The position numbers were made by a program, and so were the translations under genes. From Sphingobacteriaceae bacterium (GTDB lineage Bacteria; Bacteroidota; Bacteroidia; UBA7662), in contig JAUXNJ010000026.1 in the NCBI GenBank assembly GCA_030682795.1, positions 1 through 64,000 on the forward strand: 64,000 nucleotides of DNA, in the 5' to 3' direction. The notes beneath the pieces are model-generated. The model made no database searches. It was not told the DNA's origin and saw only the letters and a program-made list of their open reading frames with translations. This document shows positions 52,427 to 61,650 of the stretch, one piece after another. Numbering within the stretch: the first letter of the stretch is position 1; every line of letters begins with the position of its first letter.

Positions 52427-54106
52427 ATGATTACATCCCTTGTCACGCTGTTATTCATCGCTCTGCTCCGGAGTAATGCCGGCCCCTTGCCCAGCTCCCA
52501 TTTCGCCTGCGAAGGAATGGTGGTGTCGGCGCATCCACTCGCTTCAGAAGTAGGTTTACAAGTATTACAATCCGGTGGCAATGCTTTTGATGCTGGTATC
52601 AGCGTTGAATTTGCCTTGGCAGTGGTATTCCCCATTGCGGGTAATATTGGCGGTGGTGGCTTTGCTTTGCTGCACACAGCCGAAGGGGAGATTCAGAGCC
52701 TCAATTACCGCGAACAAGCCCCTGCGGGTATCAGCGCGCAACTCTATGTAGATGATAGTGGCCAACCGCTAGGAAAAAAAAGCACAGAAGGCCCACTGGC
52801 CGCGGGCATCCCCGGCACCGTGGCAGGCATGTATGCCTTACATCAACAATATGGACAATTGCCATGGAGCAGCTTGGTACAACCAGCCATCGAACTAGCA
52901 CGCAAGGGCTGGGTACTCACTTTTAAAGAAGTGGAACAAATAAAAAAATACCAAGCCGATTTGCAGCGTTTGAATCCTGAGGACTGCTACTTATGCGCCA
53001 CCAAAAGCTTTCGGGCTGGCGATACGCTTTACAACGAAGCCCTTGCCGCTACCCTCGAACGCATTCGTGATCATGGTGCAGCTGGCTTTTATAGAGGCCC
53101 TACCGCCGAGCAACTGGTGGCCTTTATGCAAGCAAAAGGCGGTATCATGACCGCAAGTGATCTCGAAAACTACCAAGCCATTTGGCGTGCCCCCCTGCAG
53201 GGGCAGTACAAAGGTTATGATGTTTACAGCATGGGACCACCCTCCAGCGGAGGTGTTTTATTACTGCAAATGCTCGGCATGCTCGAAACTCAGCCATTGA
53301 GCTCTTGGGGCATGGGCAGTACGCAATACTTACACCATACTTCCGAAGTAGCACGGCGGGCCTATGCCGATAGGGCTTTGTATTTGGGAGATCCCGATTT
53401 TGTGGAGGTGCCTCTGAATGCCCTGTTAGATGAAAGCTATTTGAAAAGACGCGCCAGCAGCATTCAAGCCAAAAAAGCCACCCCTTCTAGCCGAATTAGC
53501 GGCGGCCTCCCTGCCCTTCCCGAATCCGACGAAACCACCCACTACATCGTTGCCGACGGTAAAGGCAACATCATTACCGCCACCACGAGCTTGAATGGCG
53601 CTTATGGCAGCAAGAGCATCGCTACAGGACTCGGATTTTTGCTAAACAACACCATCGATGACTTCAGTCTGGCCCCCGGCCTACCCAATAGTTATGGTTT
53701 GGTGGGAAGCACAGCCAATGCCATTGCACCTGGCAAGCGCATGCTCAGCTCTATGACGCCAACCTTGGTTTTAAAAGAGGGCAAGCCTGTTTTAGCCATC
53801 GGCAGTCCGGGTGGATCCACCATTCCCACCACCGTGCTACAGGTATTTTTAAATCAACTCGAATTTGGACTCCCGGCGCAGTGGGCGGTTGATTTTCCGC
53901 GTTTTCATCACCAGTGGTTACCAGACCACATTCGCTATGAAAACGGGAGACTCGATAAAAAAAACCAGCGCCAATTAAAGCAGTGGGGGCATACTTTGCA
54001 AGAAAGTGCGCCCTATGGGCGGGCCGAAACCATTCGCTTTCACCCCGACGGTACGCTAGAGGGCGGGGCTGATAGGCGTGGGGATGACGCCGTGCGCTCC
54101 TACTGA
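52427..54106 (+). CDS. ggt: Gamma-glutamyltransferase
   Basis: A 559-residue periplasmic enzyme cleaving glutathione and other gamma-glutamyl compounds. Signal peptide (about 1-18), large-subunit start MVVSAHPLASEVGLQVLQSG GNAFDAG-type sequence, and the processing site at ETTHY (369-373): Thr370 is the expected nucleophile that becomes the small-subunit N-terminus; the substrate-binding MLSSMTPTLVL and GSPGGSTIPTTVLQ motifs follow. Start at 52427, since the in-frame ATG at 52385 precedes the signal peptide. Monocistronic. Confidence 0.95.
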   Translation: MITSLVTLLFIALLRSNAGPLPSSHFACEGMVVSAHPLASEVGLQVLQSGGNAFDAGISVEFALAVVFPIAGNIGGGGFALLHTAEGEIQSLNYREQAPAGISAQLYVDDSGQPLGKKSTEGPLAAGIPGTVAGMYALHQQYGQLPWSSLVQPAIELARKGWVLTFKEVEQIKKYQADLQRLNPEDCYLCATKSFRAGDTLYNEALAATLERIRDHGAAGFYRGPTAEQLVAFMQAKGGIMTASDLENYQAIWRAPLQGQYKGYDVYSMGPPSSGGVLLLQMLGMLETQPLSSWGMGSTQYLHHTSEVARRAYADRALYLGDPDFVEVPLNALLDESYLKRRASSIQAKKATPSSRISGGLPALPESDETTHYIVADGKGNIITATTSLNGAYGSKSIATGLGFLLNNTIDDFSLAPGLPNSYGLVGSTANAIAPGKRMLSSMTPTLVLKEGKPVLAIGSPGGSTIPTTVLQVFLNQLEFGLPAQWAVDFPRFHHQWLPDHIRYENGRLDKKNQRQLKQWGHTLQESAPYGRAETIRFHPDGTLEGGADRRGDDAVRSY

Positions 54107-54261
54107 TGATTTTTAAAACACGAAGGACACAGAGCGTGGTACCTGCTTCCACAACTTGACGCTGCCGTTCGGGCCTCTGCGCTGCTAAAGCTGCGCGAGT
54201 TCAACGTTCAAAATTCAACGTTCAAAAGAAATGTATACACTGCCAAATTCTTGTGATTTGA

Positions 54262-54395
54262 TTACTACTCATCAACGCTAGGGCCTGCCCTATCTCTCAG
54301 CGAGCCGCAGGCGATGGACCCTGAGCCTCGTCGAAGGGCGGTCTGAAAGTGCGCCGAAGGGGAACGGTCTGTCAGCGAGCAACCGGCGAGCGCTC
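54262..54395 (-). repeat. Dispersed intergenic repeat, inverted copy 3
   Basis: On the minus strand this carries CGCCCTTCGACGAGGCTCAGG, CTCGCTGAGAGATAGG and GGCCCTAGCGTTGATGA, matching the order at 17601. More diverged than copies 1 and 2. The whole gap 54107-54394 holds no gene. Confidence 0.55.
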
Positions 54396-54958
54396 TATGC
54401 AGCAACAACCTCTTTTACCTCCGGCAACATGCGCTTCAGCAGATTTTCAATGCCTGCTTTGAGGGTAATCATGCTCGAAGGACAACCACTGCATGAGCCG
54501 CGCAATTCTACCGTAACTTGGCCCGAAGCCTCATCGAATGCTTTGTAGCTGATCGCGCCACCATCTTGCTCAACCGCGGGCTGGATATAGTCTTTGAGGA
54601 TTTGTTTGATGCGTTTTACCGTCTCGCGCTCGTCTTCCACCTCAGCTTCTCCGTCTTGCACAGGCTGGTAAATGGGAAAACCAGCTTCTAGGTAGCTTTG
54701 AATGAAATCTTTGAGCATAGGGTTGATCTCCGCCCAGTCCTCCCCCGCCTTTCGGGTAATGGTTACAAAATTTTGCGAGATGAAAACGCCTGCTACAAAA
54801 GGAAACTCGAACAACTTCTCCGCCATGGGCGCCCCTTTGGTTTGCTCTACACTGGTGTAATCAAGGGTTTCATCGGGTAAAATGTAGCGATTCGACACAA
54901 ACTTCATGGTGTCGGGATTTGGGGTAGACTCTGTATATAAAGTGATGAGGTTTTGCAT
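54395..54958 (-). CDS. NifU-family iron-sulfur carrier (Nfu)
   Basis: A 187-residue cytosolic carrier that delivers Fe-S clusters to target proteins. Nfu_N domain (1-95, opening LYTESTPNPDTMKFVSN) and C-terminal NifU domain with the cluster-binding CSGC (156-159). Monocistronic with a TACCTTTG box at 54976-54983. Clusters made here would supply ActB and other enzymes. Confidence 0.94.
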   Translation of the reverse strand: MQNLITLYTESTPNPDTMKFVSNRYILPDETLDYTSVEQTKGAPMAEKLFEFPFVAGVFISQNFVTITRKAGEDWAEINPMLKDFIQSYLEAGFPIYQPVQDGEAEVEDERETVKRIKQILKDYIQPAVEQDGGAISYKAFDEASGQVTVELRGSCSGCPSSMITLKAGIENLLKRMLPEVKEVVAA

Positions 54959-54975
54959 GAGGTGGTTTTGAACTG

Positions 54976-54983
54976 CAAAGGTA
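54976..54983 (-). promoter_or_regulatory. -7 element TACCTTTG of nfu
   Basis: Minus-strand box 18 nt upstream of the nfu ATG. A TTTG lies 24 bp further upstream (55008-55011), somewhat long for the usual spacer. Confidence 0.55.
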
Positions 54984-55082
54984 ACAGCATCTTAGCAAAA
55001 TGGTTCACAAAATGCAGCAAGATTGCCTTCAAAGCAACGACCCAGCGCGGGCATCACAATCCTTTTCAAGATCTAAAGGCAT

Positions 55083-55110
55083 AAAAAAACCGGACACAAA
55101 GGCCCGGTTC
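55083..55110 (-). terminator. Terminator of the accC operon
   Basis: AACCGG (55088-55093) pairs with CCGGTT (55104-55109); on the minus strand it ends in seven T. Lies 20 bp after the accC stop. Confidence 0.85.
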
Positions 55111-55129
55111 TTTTGAACAGCAACGCTGC

Positions 55130-56470
55130 TTAATCTTCCATGCTCCAATTATTCAAATACTGCGTATTGAAGTTTCCTGCGCGGAAATTCTCATCTTTCA
55201 GCATTTTCATATGGAATGGAATGGTGGTTTTGATGCCTTCTACCACAAATTCGCTCAAGGCGCGCTCCATGGTGGCAATGGCCTCTTCCCGGGTTTGGGC
55301 CGTGGCAATCACTTTGGCAATCATGCTGTCGTAATAAGGCGGGATGGTGTAACCCGAATAAATGTGGGTATCGATGCGTACACCATGGCCGCCTGGCACG
55401 TGCAAGGTGGTGATTTTGCCCGGTGAAGGACGGAAATCGTTATACACATCTTCCGCATTGATGCGACACTCAATGGCGTGCATCTTAGGGATGTAGTTTT
55501 TACCTGAAATTGGGATGCCGGCAGCCACTTTGATTTGCTCTTTGATCAAATCGTAGTCGATTACCTCTTCGGTTACCGGGTGCTCCACCTGAATCCGCGT
55601 ATTCATCTCCATAAAATAGAAGTTGCGGTGTTTGTCGACCAAAAACTCAATCGTACCGGCGCCTTCGTAATTCACGGCCATGGCGCCACGTACCGCCGCT
55701 TCACCCATGCGCTCGCGCAATTCGTCGGTCATAAAGGGTGATGGCGACTCCTCAATCAACTTCTGGTGGCGACGCTGGATAGAGCAATCGCGCTCGCTCA
55801 AGTGACAAGCCTTGCCATACTGGTCGCCCACAATCTGAATTTCGATGTGACGCGGCTCTTCGATGAATTTCTCCATGTACATGCCGTCGTTGCCAAAAGC
55901 GGCACCTGATTCACGCTTGGCCGAATCGATGCTGGCTTCGAGCTCTTCCTCTTTCCAGATTACGCGCATGCCACGTCCGCCACCACCTGCGGTGGCTTTG
56001 ATAATGACTGGATAGCCGATTTCGGCAGCCACCTTTTTGGCTTCGTCTAAACTTTCTAACAAACCTTCTGAACCGGGCACCACAGGTACACCAGCTTTTT
56101 TCATGGTGTCTTTGGCAGTAGCTTTATCACCCATGGCGTTGATGGCCTCGGGTGGCGGTCCAATAAATTTGATGCCATACTCACGGCAAATCTCAGAGAA
56201 TTTAGCGTTCTCCGACAAAAAGCCATAGCCTGGGTGAATGGCATCGGCATTGGTAATTTCGGCCGCAGCTAAAATATTGGGGATGTTGAGGTAAGAGTCG
56301 GCGCTTTTAGGCGGACCGATACATACGGCTTCGTCGGCAAAACGCACGTGCAAACTTTCGCGGTCGGCGGTAGAATATACGGCCACCGTTTTGATGCCCA
56401 TTTCGCGGCAAGTGCGAATGACCCGCAGGGCGATTTCCCCCCTGTTGGCAATTAGAATTTTCTTAAACAC
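55130..56470 (-). CDS. accC: Biotin carboxylase subunit of acetyl-CoA carboxylase
   Basis: A 446-residue ATP-grasp enzyme that carboxylates biotin on AccB. N-terminal [18 protein letters not shown], glycine loop [13 protein letters not shown] near 160-172, the biotin-carboxylase [14 protein letters not shown] motif and the C-terminal lid are complete. Final gene of the yceD-rpmF-plsX-fabH-efp-accB-accC operon, 29 nt after accB. Confidence 0.97.
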   Translation of the reverse strand: MFKKILIANRGEIALRVIRTCREMGIKTVAVYSTADRESLHVRFADEAVCIGPPKSADSYLNIPNILAAAEITNADAIHPGYGFLSENAKFSEICREYGIKFIGPPPEAINAMGDKATAKDTMKKAGVPVVPGSEGLLESLDEAKKVAAEIGYPVIIKATAGGGGRGMRVIWKEEELEASIDSAKRESGAAFGNDGMYMEKFIEEPRHIEIQIVGDQYGKACHLSERDCSIQRRHQKLIEESPSPFMTDELRERMGEAAVRGAMAVNYEGAGTIEFLVDKHRNFYFMEMNTRIQVEHPVTEEVIDYDLIKEQIKVAAGIPISGKNYIPKMHAIECRINAEDVYNDFRPSPGKITTLHVPGGHGVRIDTHIYSGYTIPPYYDSMIAKVIATAQTREEAIATMERALSEFVVEGIKTTIPFHMKMLKDENFRAGNFNTQYLNNWSMED

Positions 56471-56499
56471 AGTGTTCGCTTTGGGTTAAAAAAAGGCAA

Positions 56500-56973
56500 T
56501 TACGAAGGATCAACCAAGAACAATGGCTGATCGTACTCTACTGGGGATGCATTTTCAACCATCACCTTGGTAATGGTGCCTGAAACTTCTGATTCAATTT
56601 CGTTGAACAGCTTCATGGCTTCGATGATGCATACCACCTGACCTTTTTCAACTTTGTCGCCTACTTTTACGAAAGGCTCTTTATCTGGACCACCTGAACG
56701 GTAGAACGTACCAATCATCGGCGACTTAATGCCCACACCACCATCAGCGGCTGGCGCAGCTGCTGGAGCTGCTGCAGGTGCCGGAGCTGGTGCCGGTGCA
56801 GCCATTTGCGGCTGCGGCTGCATCATCATAGGCTGCTGCATTACAGCATGATATTCTGTGGTTGGCTTCTCAGCCTTGATTACGATCTTGAAGCCATCTC
56901 TTTCGAGTTCTACTTCGGTTACGCCCGATTTCGACACGAAACGAATGAGGTCTTGTATTTCTTTTAAGTCCAT
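56500..56973 (-). CDS. accB: Biotin carboxyl carrier protein
   Basis: A 157-residue carrier: N-terminal domain (1-45), Pro/Ala-rich linker (56-76), then a biotinyl domain with EAMKLFNE, biotin on Lys121. Carries CO2 from AccC to the carboxyltransferase (genes not in this window). Operon with accC. Confidence 0.97.
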   Translation of the reverse strand: MDLKEIQDLIRFVSKSGVTEVELERDGFKIVIKAEKPTTEYHAVMQQPMMMQPQPQMAAPAPAPAPAAAPAAAPAADGGVGIKSPMIGTFYRSGGPDKEPFVKVGDKVEKGQVVCIIEAMKLFNEIESEVSGTITKVMVENASPVEYDQPLFLVDPS

Positions 56974-56991
56974 TTTGCTAAGGTTAAGGAT

Positions 56992-57558
56992 TTACTTTAC
57001 GCGTTCAATATAATCGCCAGTGCGGGTATCGATGCGGATACGATCGCCTTGGTTTACAAATAAGGGTACGTTTACAATCGGACCGTTGTCGACTGTTGCC
57101 TGCTTCAAGGCATTGCCGCTGGCGGTATCGCCTCGCAAGCCTGGTTCGGTGTAAGTTACTTCCATTTCCACAGAGTTGGGCAATTCCAATGCTAAAATAC
57201 TGTCGTCTTCGGCATTTACTGAGGTCAAGCACACAGCGCCTTCTTGCAAAAACTGCGGGGCGTTTATTTTGTGCTCTTCTACGCTAAACTGCTCAAAAGA
57301 TTCGCTATCCATAAAATTATAGCCCATATCGTCTTTGTACAAGAACTGATATTCGCGGGTTTCTACACGAACGGTATCGATTTTGGCACCGGCAGGAAAG
57401 GTGTTTTCAAGCACGCGACCGTTGGTCATGCTGCGCAACTTGGTCCGCACAAAAGCAGCGCCTTTGCCTGGTTTTACGTGTAAAAACTCAACAACTTGAT
57501 AAATATCGTTGTTGAATTTGATGCAGAGTCCATTTCTGAATTCAGAGGTACTGGCCAT
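56992..57558 (-). CDS. efp: Elongation factor P
   Basis: A 188-residue translation factor that relieves stalling at polyproline. Three-domain EF-P: the loop VKPGKGAAF (29-37) carries the residue usually modified, and the C-terminal KQATVDNGPIVNVPLFVNQG DRIRIDTRTGDY matches the family. Lies between fabH and accB, as usual in Bacteroidota. Confidence 0.97.
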   Translation of the reverse strand: MASTSEFRNGLCIKFNNDIYQVVEFLHVKPGKGAAFVRTKLRSMTNGRVLENTFPAGAKIDTVRVETREYQFLYKDDMGYNFMDSESFEQFSVEEHKINAPQFLQEGAVCLTSVNAEDDSILALELPNSVEMEVTYTEPGLRGDTASGNALKQATVDNGPIVNVPLFVNQGDRIRIDTRTGDYIERVK

Positions 57559-57608
57559 ATAGATTGCAATTTAATAGTTCAAAAATAAGGTGGCAAAAAT
57601 AACCGCAA

Positions 57609-58607
57609 TTATTTAGGGTCGTATGCCCATTTTAAATAAAGTGCGCCCCAAGTGAAGCCGCCGCCAAAGGCTGCCCAAATGATGTTGTCGCCTTTTTTAA
57701 GCTGCGACTCCCATTCGTGCAAACAAAGCGGGATGGTGCCGTTGGTGGTATTGCCGTAGCGTTGGATGTTGACCATGGTTTTGGCTTCGTCGAGCCCCAT
57801 GCGCTCCCGGGTGGCATCAATGATGCGTTTGTTGGCTTGGTGCGGCACCAACCAGGCGATGTCGTCGGCTACCAAGTGATTACGCTCCATGATTTCGGCC
57901 GCGGTATTGGCCATATTGGTAACGGCAAACTTAAATACGGTTTTGCCCTCTTGATACACATAGTGCTCCTTATTGGTCACCGTTTCGATGCTGGCCGGCT
58001 TGGCTGAGCCGCCTGCCTTTTGGTGCAAGAAATGACGACCGGCACCATCGCTATGCATGATGCTGTCGATCACCCCGAGGCCATCGTGGTTCGGCTCGAG
58101 CAACACCGCTCCGCCACCATCTCCAAAAATGATGGAAGTAGCCCGGTCTTCGATGTCGAGAATAGAGGTCATTTTATCGGCACCTACAATCACCACCTTT
58201 TTATACATGCCAGCTTCTATGAACTTGGCCCCGGTGGTTACACCGAACAAAAAGCCCGAGCAAGCCGCAGAGATGTCGTAACCTGCTGCGTTTTTTGCGC
58301 CAATTTTATCGGTGATGATGTTGGCCGTGGCTGGAAAAGCCATGTCGGGCGTGGCGGTACAGCAAATGAGCAGCTCAATCTCTTCAGGCTTGAGGCCTGT
58401 TTTTTTCATCAAGCCGTTCACTGCTTCTACGCCAATATCGGAAGTAGCACTGCCCGGCTCCACCATCCAACGGCGCTCTTTGATACCGGTGCGGGTGGTG
58501 ATCCATTCGTCGTTGGTGTCCATGACCTTTTCGAGGTCAAAATTGGTGACCACATTGTCGGGCGCCCATGCAAATATGCCGGTGATGGCTGCAGTTGTTT
58601 TATTCAT
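57609..58607 (-). CDS. fabH: 3-oxoacyl-ACP synthase III
   Basis: A 332-residue enzyme starting fatty-acid synthesis by joining acetyl-CoA and malonyl-ACP. Catalytic Cys116 in DISAACSGF, His in WLVPHQANKRIID, and Asn in YGNTTNGTIPL form the usual triad. Follows plsX after a 79-bp gap with a hairpin. Confidence 0.97.
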   Translation of the reverse strand: MNKTTAAITGIFAWAPDNVVTNFDLEKVMDTNDEWITTRTGIKERRWMVEPGSATSDIGVEAVNGLMKKTGLKPEEIELLICCTATPDMAFPATANIITDKIGAKNAAGYDISAACSGFLFGVTTGAKFIEAGMYKKVVIVGADKMTSILDIEDRATSIIFGDGGGAVLLEPNHDGLGVIDSIMHSDGAGRHFLHQKAGGSAKPASIETVTNKEHYVYQEGKTVFKFAVTNMANTAAEIMERNHLVADDIAWLVPHQANKRIIDATRERMGLDEAKTMVNIQRYGNTTNGTIPLCLHEWESQLKKGDNIIWAAFGGGFTWGALYLKWAYDPK

Positions 58608-58625
58608 TACAGGTCATTATGTACA

Positions 58626-58657
58626 AAGCCCGCTGTGCGCTTGCATACAACGGGCTT
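58626..58657 (-). other. Hairpin in the plsX-fabH gap
   Basis: AAGCCCG...CGGGCTT arms extended by TGT/ACA with one mismatch. On the minus strand the following sequence is TTTGTAC, so T-richness is weak: an attenuator or mRNA-processing hairpin rather than a strong stop. Confidence 0.45.
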
Positions 58658-58686
58658 GCAAATTAGTACTTTTTAGCTTTCTAAAC

Positions 58687-59634
58687 CTAATTAAAGGCTT
58701 CGCTGATTTTCTCGGTTAAATCGTGCCGCGCCAATTCGCTGGCATGCACAATCATGTTCATGATGGCTTTGTCGTTGGATATGCCGTGGCCAATCACCAC
58801 CGGCTTGTTGAGGCCCAAAATCGGACTTCCACCATAGTTTTCGTAGTTGAAGCGGTCAAAAAACTCATCCTTGATGCCACGGTGCACAATCAGTTCGTAA
58901 AAACTCTCGGCCAACTTAATCATCACATTGCCTGTGAAGCCGTCGCACACAATCACATCGGCCTTGTCGTTAAACAAGTCGCGGCCTTCGAGATTGCCAA
59001 TGAAGTTAAATTGCTCATTCCCCTTGAGCATTTTATTAGCTGCTTGCGCCAATAAATTGCCCTTTTCCTCTTCTTCCCCAATGTTCATGAGGCCCACACG
59101 CGGCTCGGCAATGCCTAGAATGTGCTTGGCGTAGAGGTTGCCGAGGATGCCGAATTGGTACAGGCTATCAGGCCTGCAATCGGCATTGGCGCCCACATCC
59201 ACAATCAATCCCATGCCGCCCGTTTGTTTGGGCACCAGGGAAGCGATGGCAGGACGCACCACACCAGGAATGGTTTTGACGGTGTACATTCCGCCCACCA
59301 ACATGGCGCCGGTATTGCCCGCACCAGCAAAGGCTGCGATTTGGCCTTGGCGCAAATGCTGAAACCCGACCACAATGCTGGAGTCGGGATTCTTTGGAAT
59401 GGCTTTGGTAGGGTGCTCCCCCATGTCGATCACCTGGGTGGTCGGCACGAGCTGAATGCGCTTGCCTAACTCGGGATGCTGGCCAAATGCTGCTTCCAGC
59501 ACCTCGCCGTTTCCAAACAAGCTCAACGACACATCAGCTGGCAGTTTGGCCAAAGCTAAATGTACGCCTGCAATGGCAGCCTCCGGGGCGAAATCGCCCC
59601 CCATGATGTCGACGCCGATGCGCATCGATTGCAA
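58687..59634 (-). CDS. plsX: Phosphate acyltransferase PlsX
   Basis: A 315-residue peripheral membrane enzyme converting acyl-ACP to acyl phosphate for phospholipid synthesis. MRIGVDIMGGDFAPEAAI at the start, VDVGANADCRP and VCDGFTGNVMIK are family motifs. Starts 1 nt after rpmF. Confidence 0.97.
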   Translation of the reverse strand: MQSMRIGVDIMGGDFAPEAAIAGVHLALAKLPADVSLSLFGNGEVLEAAFGQHPELGKRIQLVPTTQVIDMGEHPTKAIPKNPDSSIVVGFQHLRQGQIAAFAGAGNTGAMLVGGMYTVKTIPGVVRPAIASLVPKQTGGMGLIVDVGANADCRPDSLYQFGILGNLYAKHILGIAEPRVGLMNIGEEEEKGNLLAQAANKMLKGNEQFNFIGNLEGRDLFNDKADVIVCDGFTGNVMIKLAESFYELIVHRGIKDEFFDRFNYENYGGSPILGLNKPVVIGHGISNDKAIMNMIVHASELARHDLTEKISEAFN

Positions 59635-59635
59635 A

Positions 59636-59821
59636 TTAAGCCGTAGCGTCGATTACTACCTTGCCTTTGTAGTACATCTTGCCCTCAAACCAATGAGCGC
59701 GGTGGTACAGGTGTGGCTGACCGGTAGTAGGACAAGTGGCAACGGTAGGGGCTTCAGCCTTGTAGTGCGTTCTTCTCTTGTCTCTTCTGCTCCGCGAGTG
59801 GCGGTGTTTTGGATTTGGCAT
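59636..59821 (-). CDS. rpmF: 50S ribosomal protein L32
   Basis: A 61-residue ribosomal protein: [17 protein letters not shown] start, then [15 protein letters not shown]. Only one Cys remains of the four in zinc-binding forms, so this is a zinc-independent type. Between yceD and plsX in the classic order. Confidence 0.96.
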   Translation of the reverse strand: MPNPKHRHSRSRRDKRRTHYKAEAPTVATCPTTGQPHLYHRAHWFEGKMYYKGKVVIDATA

Positions 59822-59822
59822 T

Positions 59823-60356
59823 TCAGTTTAACTTTAAATTCTTCAATTTTTCCCATCGAGGATCCACATCGCTGCTTTCCTCGCTATCTGCGTTGCTGCC
59901 ATCGTACTTTTGCATTAGAGTTTCAAAGTCGCTTTGACAGTGCCCGCTTTCGCCCACTTCGCACGATACCCGCAAAGGCATCAACAAACTGAGCGTTTCG
60001 TACAAATATTGTCCCACATTGATTTCCCATGCCGTTGTTGGCAGGTACCAAATGCTGTCGGTGCTTTCGGCTGGATTGGCTGAAAACTTAACCAAAAGCT
60101 CTGATTCATCACTCACCGGCACATTTACTGCTTGTAGGCAGCGGTCGCATGGCAAGGTCAAAAAACCCGTGGTTTTGAAGTGCAGATCTAGTCCGTTCGT
60201 CTTACGTTCTAGCGTTAAAGCCACCTTTAAATCGGCTTCTTGAATCAAACTTCCGTCAAAGGCCTTGAAAAAGTCTCCCTTGATTTCATAGTCGAAATCA
60301 TGAAAACCATTCTTTAAACCCGTAAACCGGATGTTATATAGTTTCAATGCCTCCAT
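59823..60356 (-). CDS. yceD: DUF177 / YceD family protein
   Basis: A 177-residue protein of the YceD family, linked with 23S rRNA accumulation and ribosome assembly and almost always next to rpm[12 protein letters not shown] (about 73-83) is the conserved cysteine pair region; acidic C-terminus. First gene of the operon, with TACCTTTG at 60381-60388. Confidence 0.93.
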   Translation of the reverse strand: MEALKLYNIRFTGLKNGFHDFDYEIKGDFFKAFDGSLIQEADLKVALTLERKTNGLDLHFKTTGFLTLPCDRCLQAVNVPVSDESELLVKFSANPAESTDSIWYLPTTAWEINVGQYLYETLSLLMPLRVSCEVGESGHCQSDFETLMQKYDGSNADSEESSDVDPRWEKLKNLKLN

Positions 60357-60380
60357 CGGTAGCCCCGCAATTCAGGACGG

Positions 60381-60388
60381 CAAAGGTA
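60381..60388 (-). promoter_or_regulatory. -7 element TACCTTTG of the yceD-accC operon
   Basis: Minus-strand TAnnTTTG box 25 nt upstream of the yceD ATG; no good -33 match. Transcription would start near 60376. Confidence 0.55.
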
Positions 60389-60605
60389 ATATCTTTTTCT
60401 GACATTGAAAAAGGATATTGAAAAAACTGCCGCCTTACAGCTTGCTGCTATTCATTCTTCGGTTTGCCATACAGCGGTTTTATTTTACCGCGGGGGCGGG
60501 GAGTTTTTACCTAGCAAGTTTGACAGGCCAATTAGTAACCGATTGCTTCCTGCCTTCGAATGGCATTTCTTCCACTTTAACAAACTGCACTCAAGCCTTG
60601 AGGCC

Positions 60606-60655
60606 GCGGCGGCACAAGGCTCCTTTGCTAAAGCAAATCGCCAGAGGGCGCTGTT
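60606..60655 (+). repeat. 50-bp repeat, copy 1 (left border of accessory patch)
   Basis: Begins GCGGCGGCACAAGGC and contains the inverted repeat TTTGCTAAAGCAAA. Forty-five of 50 bases agree with 61984-62033, in the same orientation. Confidence 0.75.
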
Positions 60656-60811
60656 TTGGGAGACCGCATTGATAATAGCCACAAAATGCTACAGGGCACT
60701 ACCAATATCTTCTTTAAGTCTTATAGATAGGTAATGAAATTTCTTTTTTCACCTATGAAAACAAAAATCTCTTAAATGGCCTCTTAGATGTCAAGTAACC
60801 AAACCTGGATC

Positions 60812-61114
60812 TTAATATCCATAGATTTTGACTTTGGTTTCGTCAAGTTGTTTTCTAAAAAGCCGATTTCGAATCCCTCTTTCTTCAAGCAAATCAACTT
60901 GTCTTTTCAGTATCTCCTCTAGTCTTGTTTTTAAGCCAAAATAAAGGTCTGTGTATTTGAAAGGGTCGTTTTCGTCAAAATCTACTACCAAGTCAATATC
61001 AGATGATTCATTAAAATCATCTCTTGTGACTGACCCAAAAGCAAAAAGAGACTTTACCTTGCTCGTTTTGCAAAGCTCTTGTATCAATTCTATTTGAGAC
61101 CTGTCGATTTTCAT
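60812..61114 (-). CDS. Minimal nucleotidyltransferase (MNT) domain protein
   Basis: A 100-residue protein with the Pol-beta type motif FAFGSVTRDD ... SSDIDLVVDF: Gly27-Ser28 and the Asp39/Asp41 pair are all intact. MNT proteins are antitoxins or toxins that AMPylate, usually paired with a HEPN protein; no HEPN partner (such as DUF86) is adjacent. Start at 61114 was chosen over the in-frame ATG at 61156. AT-rich, inside a repeat-bracketed patch, so likely acquired. Confidence 0.8.
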   Translation of the reverse strand: MKIDRSQIELIQELCKTSKVKSLFAFGSVTRDDFNESSDIDLVVDFDENDPFKYTDLYFGLKTRLEEILKRQVDLLEERGIRNRLFRKQLDETKVKIYGY

Positions 61115-61237
61115 ACTCAAATGTAGGTTTTTACTGCTATTTCGCCAAATTGGCATTGGCCTACAGCGAAACGAAGGCTATCTGTTATTGAATAGCGCTT
61201 TTGCCGTTCTTGCGCTTCGCGTAGTCGGTCACAATAG

Positions 61238-61650
61238 TTATTGGGACTTCAAGAAATCTGAAATTGTTAATATGGTTGTTGATCCAAAATTGTTTAACGC
61301 TAACAAATCTTTATCGCCTGTCAATAAATAATCTGCTTGTCCTTCTTGCGATAATGAAAGGAGAAAGTTGTCTTTAGGGTCCCGGCAGACGTTTATTTCT
61401 GTTTTGACATCTATAAATTCCGCGTATTCCTCAATCGTCTCAATAATTTCTTCAATGTCGTTTTGGGAAAAGAAGCGTCTGAATTTCGGTCTTTTTGCTA
61501 CCGTTAAAATTCTTGAAGTAATTCTTCACTGAATATGAAGGTGCATTTTTTGCTGAAAATTAGGTCGTCTAGTTTTGTAAAGTCTTTACTTATCAAAAAA
61601 CTAATCCAAAGGTTAGTATCTAATACAATTCTGCTAACCTTATTTTTCAT
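61238..61650 (-). pseudogene. PIN-domain toxin, frameshifted
   Basis: From ATG 61648-61650 the frame MKNKVSRIVLDTNLWISF ... FSEELLQEF stops at TAA within a run of four T (61506-61509). Adding one T lets it continue in the other frame: LTVAKRPKFRRFFSQNDIEE, then DPKDNFLLSLSQ and ADYLLTGDKDLL, to the TAA at 61238-61240. The full 137-residue product would be a PIN ribonuclease of a toxin-antitoxin pair with all acidic positions present. The gene is 413 bp, one short of 414. Either a true one-base deletion, a sequencing error in a homopolymer, or a slippery site. Confidence 0.85.

Larger units (their letters stand above)
60357..60811. other. Intergenic region with repeat copy; no credible gene
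   Basis: Contains the yceD promoter and a 50-bp repeat copy (60606-60655). Open frames on the plus strand (for example from 60405) show no signal, domain or homolog I know and pass through the repeat, so they are not annotated. AT content rises after 60700. Confidence 0.6.

Noticed and set aside
60405-60734. Plus-strand open frame of 109 codons in the yceD upstream gap
   Set aside because: No domain or signal, overlaps a repeat copy, and an alternative frame of similar length exists, so coding is not supported.
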